DNA from: Saprospiraceae bacterium
GTDB lineage: Bacteria; Bacteroidota; Bacteroidia; Chitinophagales; Saprospiraceae
Length of the DNA: 5,005 bases
Assembly: GCA_022842255.1 (NCBI GenBank)
Contig: JALHPW010000421.1
Span: 1 to 5,005 of the forward strand
Direction: 5' to 3'
Shown: positions 1 to 5,005 of the stretch, one piece after another
How the letters are laid out: every line of letters starts with the position of its first letter
Numbering within the stretch: the first letter of the stretch is position 1
Notes under the pieces: model-generated
What the model saw: only the letters and a program-made list of their open reading frames with translations
Databases searched by the model: none
What the model was told of the DNA's origin: nothing
Translations under genes and position numbers: made by a program

Positions 1-8
1 TGTTAAGA

Positions 9-16
9 TACTTTTG
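9..16 (+). promoter_or_regulatory. Candidate Bacteroidota -7 promoter element upstream of purK
   Basis: The octamer TACTTTTG matches the Bacteroidota primary-sigma -7 consensus TAnnTTTG exactly. It would place the transcription start in the low to mid 20s and leave a leader of roughly 65-70 nt before the purK ATG at 92. The partner -33 element (TTG/TTTG) would lie left of the window edge, so it cannot be checked. An octamer with two free positions occurs often by chance. I rate it only as a plausible promoter for a purK-purE transcript. Confidence 0.35.
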
Positions 17-91
17 GGCGCTTACGTTCCACCGGCCCCGTGCCACCACTAAGCAACCTCAGAATGCCACGCTCGCCTTACCTTCGCCCCC

Positions 92-1246
92 ATGTTTTCT
101 ACCACGCAAAAAATCGGCATCCTCGGGGGCGGCCAACTCGGCAAAATGCTCGCCCTCGCAGCTGCCAATTGGGATTTTAAAACCTATTGCCTCGACCCCA
201 CGCCCGATGCACCGGCTAGCCCGGTTTGTTCGGGATTTCAATTGGGCGATTTTAAAAACTACGAGGAGGTGCTGGCCTTTGGTCAGGATAAAGACTTGCT
301 GACCATTGAAATCGAACACGTGAACACCGATGCCCTGCGCGAGCTTGAACGTTTGGGCAAAACGGTGCACCCCAGTCCCCGAGCGCTCGACATCATCAAG
401 GACAAAGGCCTGCAAAAGGAGTTTTACCGCGAGCACGAAATCCCCACAGCCCATTTTGAGATTTTTGCCGACGAAAAAAGCCTGCGAAAGGCCATCGAAT
501 CAGGTGCCTGGACCTTGCCGCTGGTACAAAAAACACGTACCGCGGGTTATGATGGCAAAGGCGTATCCATCCTGCGCACGATGGAAGATTTGGAAACAAA
601 ATTGCTTCCCGGACCTTGCCTTGCCGAAGCGCTTGCCCCCATCGAAACCGAAATTGCTATCGTGGCAGCACGGAACGCAAAGGGTGAGGTGGCTGTTTTC
701 CCCGCTGTTGAAATGGATTTTCACCCGGAAGCCAACCTGGTGGAATTTCTGCTTTGTCCGGCCCGTATTTCCCGGCTAGTGGAAGCAGAGGCGGAGGCAC
801 TTGCCGAACGGGTCATTCGTGCCTTTGATATTTGTGGTCTGTTGGCCGTGGAAATGTTCTGGACGAAAGACGGGCAACTACTGGTCAACGAAGTGGCCCC
901 ACGCCCACACAATTCCGGTCACCATACCATCGACAGCGCCCATACCAGCCAATTTGAGCAACATTTGCGCGGAATCTGTGATTTGCCCTTGGGCTCCACC
1001 CATTCCAAAACCCCCGTTGCCATCATGCTCAATTTACTTGGCGAACCCGGACACAAGGGCCCCGTGCGTTACGAAGGCGTGGAGGCCTGCCTGGCGTTAG
1101 AAGGCGTGAACATCCATCTGTACGGAAAGGCCTTAACTTCGCCGTTCCGTAAAATGGGCCACGTCACCATTACCGCCGATACGGTACAGGATGCGATGAA
1201 AAAAGCGAACTTTGTGAAAGAAAAATTGAAGGTTTGCGCAGTTTGA
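92..1246 (+). CDS. purK: N5-carboxyaminoimidazole ribonucleotide synthase (PurK)
   Basis: A cytoplasmic ATP-grasp enzyme of de novo purine synthesis. It uses ATP and bicarbonate to carboxylate 5-aminoimidazole ribonucleotide (AIR) to N5-CAIR, which PurE then uses. The 384-residue product has the usual PurK length. Visible hallmarks are the N-terminal GILGGGQLGKM loop (residues 9-19), the ATP-grasp segment KTRTAGYDGKG (147-157), the EIAIV and VEMDFHPEANLVE stretches (187-218), LLAVEMF (250-256), and the family signature NEVAPRPHNSGHHTIDS (266-282), which contributes metal and substrate contacts. The ATG at 92 is chosen because only seven residues precede the conserved IGILGGG, as in homologues. 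No Shine-Dalgarno sequence precedes it; the leader is C-rich. purE follows after 67 bp, in the same orientation, and the two are probably cotranscribed. The stop codon TGA is also the first triplet of the heptamer array that fills the spacer. No frameshift or missing motif was seen. Confidence 0.97.
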   Translation: MFSTTQKIGILGGGQLGKMLALAAANWDFKTYCLDPTPDAPASPVCSGFQLGDFKNYEEVLAFGQDKDLLTIEIEHVNTDALRELERLGKTVHPSPRALDIIKDKGLQKEFYREHEIPTAHFEIFADEKSLRKAIESGAWTLPLVQKTRTAGYDGKGVSILRTMEDLETKLLPGPCLAEALAPIETEIAIVAARNAKGEVAVFPAVEMDFHPEANLVEFLLCPARISRLVEAEAEALAERVIRAFDICGLLAVEMFWTKDGQLLVNEVAPRPHNSGHHTIDSAHTSQFEQHLRGICDLPLGSTHSKTPVAIMLNLLGEPGHKGPVRYEGVEACLALEGVNIHLYGKALTSPFRKMGHVTITADTVQDAMKKANFVKEKLKVCAV

Positions 1247-1313
1247 CCGTTGACCACTCACCACTAACCACTAACCACTAACCACTCACCACTCACCACT
1301 TACCACTCACCAC
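1244..1313 (+). repeat. Ten-unit TNACCAC heptamer array filling the purK-purE spacer
   Basis: Read from the purK stop codon, the 70 bp divide exactly into ten 7-bp units. The first (TGACCGT) is diverged, and the other nine all fit TNACCAC. The variable second base runs G, C, A, A, A, C, C, T, C in units 2-10. The last unit ends at 1313, one base before the purE ATG. The array therefore spans everything between stop and start and supplies the whole purE ribosome-entry region. From 1253 onward it contains no G on the coding strand. Because seven is not a multiple of three, a change in unit number would alter spacing but neither coding sequence. There is no dyad symmetry and no T-run, so it is not a terminator. 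Confidence 0.95.
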
Positions 1314-1796
1314 ATGGTATCCATAATCATGGGCTCCGATTCCGACCTGCCGGTCATGCAAAAAGCGGCGGACATCCTTACTGAACTTCAGGTGCCCTTC
1401 GAAATGACCATCGTATCGGCGCATCGTACCCCGACGCGGATGTTTGAGTTTGCGAGTACGGCCCACGAACGTGGCATTCGGGTAGTCATAGCTGGAGCTG
1501 GCGGGGCCGCGCATTTGCCCGGAATGGTGGCGGCTATTTCGCCTTTACCGGTCATAGGGGTACCCGTCAAATCTTCCAATTCGATTGATGGTTGGGACAG
1601 CATCCTTTCCATCCTTCAAATGCCCGAGGGGGTTCCGGTCGCCACCGTGGCGCTCAATGCCGCTCGAAATGCCGGTATCCTGGCCGCCCAAATGCTCGCG
1701 ACCAGCGACCCAATGTTGCTGCAGCGCATCATAGCCTTCAAAAAATCATTGGAAGCCAAGGTTTTAGAAAAAGCGAAAGCCATGGAAGGGGATTGA
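1314..1796 (+). CDS. purE: N5-carboxyaminoimidazole ribonucleotide mutase, class I PurE
   Basis: A cytoplasmic enzyme that moves the carboxyl group of N5-CAIR (made by PurK) to carbon 4, giving CAIR. Class I PurE is normally an octamer. The 160-residue product has the typical single-domain length. The GSDSD phosphate-binding loop is at residues 7-11, the catalytic-histidine segment SAHRTP at 35-40, the glycine-rich GAGGAAHLPGM loop at 61-71, and the conserved GVPVKSS...GWDSILSILQMPEGVPVATV region at 82-112. A C-terminal helix rich in Lys, Glu and Ala closes the protein. Class I (mutase) rather than class II (AIR carboxylase) is supported by the adjacent purK. The start at 1314 places GSDSD at the usual distance, and the in-frame ATG at 1329 would cut into the first strand. 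There is no Shine-Dalgarno sequence: the ATG abuts the heptamer array directly. Probably cotranscribed with purK. Confidence 0.97.
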   Translation: MVSIIMGSDSDLPVMQKAADILTELQVPFEMTIVSAHRTPTRMFEFASTAHERGIRVVIAGAGGAAHLPGMVAAISPLPVIGVPVKSSNSIDGWDSILSILQMPEGVPVATVALNAARNAGILAAQMLATSDPMLLQRIIAFKKSLEAKVLEKAKAMEGD

Positions 1797-1802
1797 GTTA
1801 TT

Positions 1803-1911
1803 AGGTCATTTATCGTCATTAGGTCATTGGGTCATTTATCGTCATTGGTTCCAGTCAATGACCCCCAATGACGACAAATGACCCAATGACGACAAATGAC
1901 CCAATGACCCC
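1803..1911. repeat. Bidirectional short-unit repeat array between purE and corA
   Basis: The left part (1805-1848) is made of units of form GTCATTTATC and GTCATTGG/GTCATTAG. The right part (1865-1908) is made of the opposite-strand words CCAATGAC and GACAAATGAC, alternating 8, 10, 8, 10, 8 bp. One extra CAATGAC lies at 1856-1862. On the right, an exact 18-bp direct repeat (ATGACGACAAATGACCCA) occurs at 1868-1885 and 1886-1903. The two halves are roughly reverse complements around about 1856. The array occupies most of the purE-corA spacer. Its units share the CCA[A/C]TNA core with the arrays in the neighbouring spacers. It creates in-frame ATGs upstream of the likely corA start. Confidence 0.9.
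1823..1890. repeat. Interrupted palindrome (26-bp arms) upstream of corA
   Basis: The arms are 1823-1848 and 1865-1890, separated by 16 bp. The left arm matches the reverse complement of the right arm at 25 of 26 positions; the mismatch is an A facing a C inside the 10-bp unit. In RNA this would be a long stable stem-loop between purE and corA. No T-run follows, so it does not look like a standard intrinsic terminator. It could protect the 3' end of a purKE message, or simply be two opposite-facing copies of the same repeat. A competing small hairpin pairs 1841-1847 with 1856-1862. Confidence 0.85.
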
Positions 1912-1930
1912 AAAAGCCCAACCCACCCAC

Positions 1931-2992
1931 ATGTCACACAAGCACCGTCATAGAAAAAACATAAAAAAGGGTTTGCCGCCTGGCTCCCTGGTGTACACCG
2001 GCCATCGGGAGAATTCGCCTGCCAAGGTGTTGAGCATCGCCTATTCCGGAACGGAATATGAGGAAAGGGATGGGTATTATCCCAACATCTTTGGACAAAA
2101 AACCGGGATTTTGTGGACCGATATCCGAGGCCTTACGGATACAAAACTGATTGAACAGGTTGGAAATGACCATGATATGCACTACCTCGCACAAGAGGAC
2201 GTGCTGGACACCCAACAACGGGCCAAACTGGAAGAATATGACAAAGGCATATTTTTCATCGTGCACAGTCTGAAACTAGATTGCGAGGTGCTAGAGCTGC
2301 ACAGCGAACAAATCGCGCTTTTTATGGGCAAAAACTTCCTGACCTCTTTTCAGGAAGATCCCGACGACAACCTCGCGCCCGTCCGAAAACGAGCCGAAGA
2401 AGGGCTGGGGCGGATTCGAAAAAAAGGGGCGGATTATCTGATGTACGCCGTTATTGATGTGGTGGTGGATACGTATTACTCGGTACTCGCTGATTTGGAA
2501 GCACAATCCCTCGAACTGGAAGACGAATTGCATAAAAACGGGGCGGCCCATATCTCCAAAGCCAGGATGTTTGCGCTGAAAAAGGCAACGAACGAATTCC
2601 GCCACCGACTCATGCCACTCCGTGAAGCCGTAACGAGATTGTACAGAACCGAAAGTGAGTTGATCGACGATAGCAACCGACTTTACCTCCGCGATTTGGT
2701 CGACCACGTGGCGCAAATCCTGGACGGGATTGATACACTGCGAGATATGATTTCCAACCTCGAAGCGCTGTATCATGCAGAAGCGGCCAACCGTTTGAAC
2801 AACGTGATGCGTCTCTTAACCGTCATTAGCACCATCTTTATCCCACTGTCCTTTATCGCCGGTATCTATGGCATGAACTTCGACAACATGCCCGAACTGC
2901 ACTGGCATTATGGCTATTTTGTAATCCTGGGTGGCATGTTCTGTGCGATGGTGGGCATGTTGATTTATTTTAAACGAAAAAACTGGATCTAA
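1931..2992 (+). CDS. corA: CorA-family magnesium/cobalt transporter
   Basis: An inner-membrane divalent-cation channel (Mg2+, possibly Co2+ or Ni2+) of the CorA/MIT family, normally a homopentamer. From the chosen start it has 353 residues, usual for the family. It opens with a basic, histidine-rich tail (HKHRHRK). A cytoplasmic alpha/beta domain follows (about residues 20-160), then long helices of the funnel (about 170-290). Two membrane segments lie at about 293-313 and 328-346. The diagnostic YGMNF motif is at 313-317, followed by MPEL (320-323) in the periplasmic loop. The short positively charged C-terminus (KRKNWI) faces the cytoplasm, as in the family. The frame is open further up to an ATG at 1868, but those 21 residues begin with a repeated MTTNDP encoded by the intergenic repeat. 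I therefore prefer the ATG at 1931, with 1904 as an alternative. No Mg2+ riboswitch-like leader was recognised. The link to the purine genes looks positional only. Confidence 0.93.
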   Translation: MSHKHRHRKNIKKGLPPGSLVYTGHRENSPAKVLSIAYSGTEYEERDGYYPNIFGQKTGILWTDIRGLTDTKLIEQVGNDHDMHYLAQEDVLDTQQRAKLEEYDKGIFFIVHSLKLDCEVLELHSEQIALFMGKNFLTSFQEDPDDNLAPVRKRAEEGLGRIRKKGADYLMYAVIDVVVDTYYSVLADLEAQSLELEDELHKNGAAHISKARMFALKKATNEFRHRLMPLREAVTRLYRTESELIDDSNRLYLRDLVDHVAQILDGIDTLRDMISNLEALYHAEAANRLNNVMRLLTVISTIFIPLSFIAGIYGMNFDNMPELHWHYGYFVILGGMFCAMVGMLIYFKRKNWI

Positions 2993-3020
2993 TCACCAAT
3001 CACCAATCAACCAATCAACC
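2991..3020 (+). repeat. AATCACC / AATCAACC tandem array between corA and the peptidase gene
   Basis: Two 7-bp units AATCACC (2991-2997, 2998-3004) are followed by two 8-bp units AATCAACC (3005-3012, 3013-3020). The array begins on the last two bases of the corA TAA stop and ends 11 bp before the next ATG (3032). From 2993 to 3031 the coding strand has no G. It shares the CCAATCA-type core with the arrays at the two preceding junctions, but differs from both in sequence. No dyad symmetry or T-run was seen. Confidence 0.9.
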
Positions 3021-3031
3021 TACTCTCCATC

Positions 3032-4558
3032 ATGTTTCGTCACCTACTTTTTGGACTGCTGCTTTTTGCAACCACTGCTTACGCTCAAGAGCCCTTGAAG
3101 GAAGACCTAGCCCCTTGTGGTACGATCGGTGTATCGGATTGGTTGCGCGAATACCGCCTGCGGCCCCCGGTCGTGGATCGTTCTGAGGATACCCTTTGGG
3201 TGGCGATTCAGCCGCATTTGTTGGCGAAGGACAATGGCTCGGGCAGGATTGCCGCCGAAAAATTCCTGAGTTCTTTTTGTCAGTTGAACGAGGATTTTGC
3301 CGCGTCCAACATCCAGTTTTATTTTAAATATGGCTGGAACCTGTTGGATGAAACAGATTGGTATGCACACGAAGACATTCCGCAAGGCATTGAGATGATG
3401 TTGACCAACAACATTCCGGATGCACTTAACGCCTATTTCGTGGCCGACCCAGCGGGCAACTGTGGCTACAACCTGCCGTACGCTGGCGTGGCCATCGGGC
3501 ACAACTGCTCTGGCGACAATGACCACACCTGGTCGCACGAAGTAGGGCACGCCCTCAACCTGCCGCATCCCTTCATCGGTTGGGAAGGCAAGACTTACAA
3601 TTTTGCCCAGCCTACACCCACCTTGCTCACGTACGATTACACGTATTTCCACGATACGCTGGAAACCCAAATCCCTGCCCCATTGGATACGGCCTTGGTG
3701 GAGTTGTTGGACGGCAGCAACTGTGCCCTGGCGGCCGACCTGATTTGTGATACCAAACCAGATTACCTGAGCTACCGTTGGGACTGCAACACCCAAAACC
3801 AAAGCCTTGCCAAGCAAAAAGACCCAACTGGCGCGGAATTCTATTCTGACGGGACCCTGTTTATGTCCTACGCCCTGGATAAGTGCCAAAGCCGTTTTTC
3901 GCCGGAAGAAATTGCCATCATGCGCGCTACTTTGTTGACCGAAAAGGCCGCTTGGCTCACTCCCAACAGGTTACAACAGCCGGTGGAGGAACCAGCGGAA
4001 GCAGTAGAGCCGATTCTTGGCCAATTGGTACCACCCGTGGGTGCATTGTTTACCTGGAAACCAGTGCCACATGCTACGCATTACCTCGTGCAGGCTTCCC
4101 GTTTCGAGAATTTTTTCTTCAAACAGGTAGATTTGGTCACTACAGATACCTTCCTCATCGCGGGACAACTGAGTGCCAACCAGAACTATTTTTGGAGAAT
4201 CCGCCCGTTCAACGACTGGCACGCTTGCGCACCCTTTGGGGAGCTCTTTACCTTCAAAACGGGCGCCGTCAGCAAAACGTCCGAGCCAGATGCAGAAGGC
4301 TGGCGTTGTTACCCCTCCGTGTTGGGCACCGGGATGCCACTTACGCTCGAAATCCCGGAAACCTGGCGCGGGGAAGACGCCAAATGTACCGTGTTTGATG
4401 CCGCCGGCCGACTGGTTTGGCAATCCTACCTCAGCCTCCACGCACCCCGTATGAAAGTAGAATTGCCTTCAAGCCATTGGCCATCAGGCGTTTATCGGTT
4501 TATTCTTACGAGCAATCTGGGAGTGAAACGGGCCTCTTTGGTGGTGGAGAAGGGATGA
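3032..4558 (+). CDS. Secreted M43-family (pappalysin-like) zinc metallopeptidase with FN3 and T9SS sorting domains
   Basis: Predicted extracellular or surface-bound endopeptidase of 508 residues. A Sec signal peptide covers residues 1-18, with probable cleavage at AYA/QE. Next comes a short segment with a CGT motif (29-31), resembling the cysteine-switch position of M43B zymogens. The metzincin-type catalytic domain (about 54-310) carries the zinc motif HEVGHALNLPH: His169, His173 and His179 are ligands and Glu170 is the general base. Its Met-turn is FMSY (277-280, Met278), followed by the M43-typical C...F[ST]PEE..IMR pattern (285-298). Eight cysteines at or before residue 285 suggest disulfides. 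A fibronectin type III-like domain follows (about 322-411; FTWKPVPHATHYLVQ and NYFWRIRPFN). The C-terminal region (about 430-508; FDAAGRLVW...WPSGVYRF...LVVEKG) is a type A T9SS sorting domain, so export across the outer membrane by T9SS is expected. The substrate is unknown. It lies 39 bp after corA without obvious functional connection. No truncation was seen. Confidence 0.92.
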   Translation: MFRHLLFGLLLFATTAYAQEPLKEDLAPCGTIGVSDWLREYRLRPPVVDRSEDTLWVAIQPHLLAKDNGSGRIAAEKFLSSFCQLNEDFAASNIQFYFKYGWNLLDETDWYAHEDIPQGIEMMLTNNIPDALNAYFVADPAGNCGYNLPYAGVAIGHNCSGDNDHTWSHEVGHALNLPHPFIGWEGKTYNFAQPTPTLLTYDYTYFHDTLETQIPAPLDTALVELLDGSNCALAADLICDTKPDYLSYRWDCNTQNQSLAKQKDPTGAEFYSDGTLFMSYALDKCQSRFSPEEIAIMRATLLTEKAAWLTPNRLQQPVEEPAEAVEPILGQLVPPVGALFTWKPVPHATHYLVQASRFENFFFKQVDLVTTDTFLIAGQLSANQNYFWRIRPFNDWHACAPFGELFTFKTGAVSKTSEPDAEGWRCYPSVLGTGMPLTLEIPETWRGEDAKCTVFDAAGRLVWQSYLSLHAPRMKVELPSSHWPSGVYRFILTSNLGVKRASLVVEKG

Positions 4559-4728
4559 TGATTAAGTGGGGGGTATGGCTGATGTACGGACATTGACAAT
4601 GATCCATCGTACCTCTACTTCAACAATCAGCAATCATGTAATCGTCATTCGTCAATCAAAAAACGCTGCATTTCATACCTAAAACCCTTAAGGTTATATG
4701 CGCCTACAATCACCCCCTAAACCCCTCC
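4559..4728. other. Convergent intergenic gap; weak hairpin and decayed repeat
   Basis: These 170 bp lie between the 3' ends of the peptidase gene and recO. I see no coding sequence or RNA gene. An imperfect hairpin at 4584-4612 pairs GTACG with CGTAC and inner CATT with AATG, but no T-run follows on the plus strand, so it is a weak terminator candidate. On the minus strand, the A-run at 4658-4663 reads as six T's after a poor 5-bp stem, a weak candidate end for recO transcripts. From about 4624 to 4658 the words AATCAGC, AATCATG, TAATCGT, CATTCGT and CAATCAA follow one another at 7-bp steps. They look like a degraded relative of the arrays at the other junctions. Confidence 0.5.
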
Positions 4729-5005
4729 TCACATCACCATCTCCAAAATCTCCGGAGTATTCACGTCCTTGAATCCTGGGAGCTGTAGTTGATAGAACTG
4801 TAACAGCTTGCCCAACAGTGCTTTGCGTTGCGGACGCGTGAGCGGGATTTCGTGTGCCAACTCCAGCGGAGATTCCAACATGGTCAGCATCTGTTGGGTT
4901 TGCTCGGGTTCAAGCAGGAAAGTATGCGGTGGTGGCACGGAGGTAAAGGTGCCGTCTTTTAGGTCGAAAAACAGCTCACCATATTCTTCCGGGTGCATGG
5001 GCTGG
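4729..5005 (-). CDS. recO: DNA repair protein RecO, C-terminal part (5' end beyond window)
   Basis: The C-terminal 91 residues of a minus-strand gene whose reading frame stays open through the right edge, so the start is outside the window. The piece reads EEYGELFFDLKDGTFTSVPPPHTFLL, then a helical segment (PRTQPLTR-like region, here IPLTRPQRKALLGKLLQFYQ), then LPGFKDVNTPEILEMVM to the stop. The 'F.L..G.F....PPH' element and the closing 'LL.fY..qLPGF...to.eiL' pattern are typical of RecO C-termini in Bacteroidota. RecO helps load RecA onto SSB-coated single-stranded DNA in the RecFOR recombination pathway and acts in the cytoplasm. The ATG codon at 4998 is internal and not the start. The assignment rests on the C-terminus alone, since the N-terminal OB-fold is not visible. 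Confidence 0.8.
   Translation of the reverse strand, partial: QPMHPEEYGELFFDLKDGTFTSVPPPHTFLLEPEQTQQMLTMLESPLELAHEIPLTRPQRKALLGKLLQFYQLQLPGFKDVNTPEILEMVM

Noticed and set aside
1..91. Purine riboswitch or PUR-box-like operator before purK
   Set aside because: The visible 91 bp show no paired three-way-junction elements and no convincing dyad; only a TAnnTTTG-like octamer stands out.
1244..1313. CRISPR array
   Set aside because: The units are 7 bp and contiguous, with no unique spacers and no cas genes nearby.
1244..1313. Intrinsic terminator of purK
   Set aside because: The array has no inverted symmetry, is nearly G-free on the coding strand and has no T-run.
1868..1930. N-terminal extension of CorA beginning MTTNDP
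   Set aside because: The first codons are translations of an intergenic DNA repeat that also occurs in inverted orientation outside the frame. The CorA-like sequence starts convincingly only after the ATG at 1931.
1797..1930. Mg2+ riboswitch controlling corA
   Set aside because: The leader is built of simple repeats and a two-arm palindrome, with none of the multi-helix architecture expected of an M-box.
2291..2776. Minus-strand open frame (161 codons) opposite corA
   Set aside because: Fully antisense to a well-supported CorA coding sequence, with no family resemblance in its translation.
3107..3889. Long minus-strand open frame (260 codons) opposite the metallopeptidase gene
   Set aside because: It lies wholly within a gene with clear domains on the other strand, shows no recognisable motif, and is explained by codon bias of the real gene.
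3883..4398. Second plus-strand open frame overlapping the metallopeptidase gene
   Set aside because: It is an out-of-frame shadow over the FN3 and sorting domains, which are clear in the main frame; no sign of a frameshift.

Overview
This window looks like chromosomal DNA from a member of the Bacteroidota, probably the Saprospiria (Lewinella/Haliscomenobacter-like). The phylum is inferred from three things: a secreted M43-type metallopeptidase with a C-terminal type IX secretion (T9SS) sorting domain, a Bacteroidota-style RecO C-terminus, and start codons without Shine-Dalgarno sequences. A possible TAnnTTTG promoter element near the left edge agrees with this. The class-level guess is weaker.

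Layout: four genes run left to right. They are purK (92-1246), purE (1314-1796), a CorA-family divalent-metal transporter (1931-2992) and an M43 metallopeptidase (3032-4558). After a 170-bp gap that appears to hold no gene, the 3' part of recO (4729 to the right edge) converges on them from the minus strand. PurK and PurE catalyse consecutive steps of de novo purine synthesis (AIR to N5-CAIR to CAIR) and are surely a functional pair. CorA and the peptidase share the strand and follow closely, but I see no metabolic link to the purine genes.

The most unusual part is what lies between the genes. The purK-purE spacer is filled, from the purK stop codon to the base before the purE ATG, by ten consecutive 7-bp units of form TNACCAC. 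The purE-corA spacer holds a different short-unit array, built from CCAATGAC-like and GACAAATGAC-like words in both orientations, which forms an interrupted palindrome. The corA-peptidase spacer begins with a third array (AATCACC, then AATCAACC) that includes the corA stop codon. All three share the loose core CCA[A/C]TNA, yet each spacer carries its own nearly homogeneous variant. The gap before recO has only a decayed 7-bp periodicity. These resemble in style the short tandemly repeated (STRR) heptamers known from cyanobacteria. They leave C/A-rich, G-poor leaders in front of the downstream genes. Whether they act in translation, transcript processing or phase variation, or are neutral expansions, cannot be decided from this window.

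No RNA genes, insertion sequences, CRISPR arrays or recognisable riboswitches were found.
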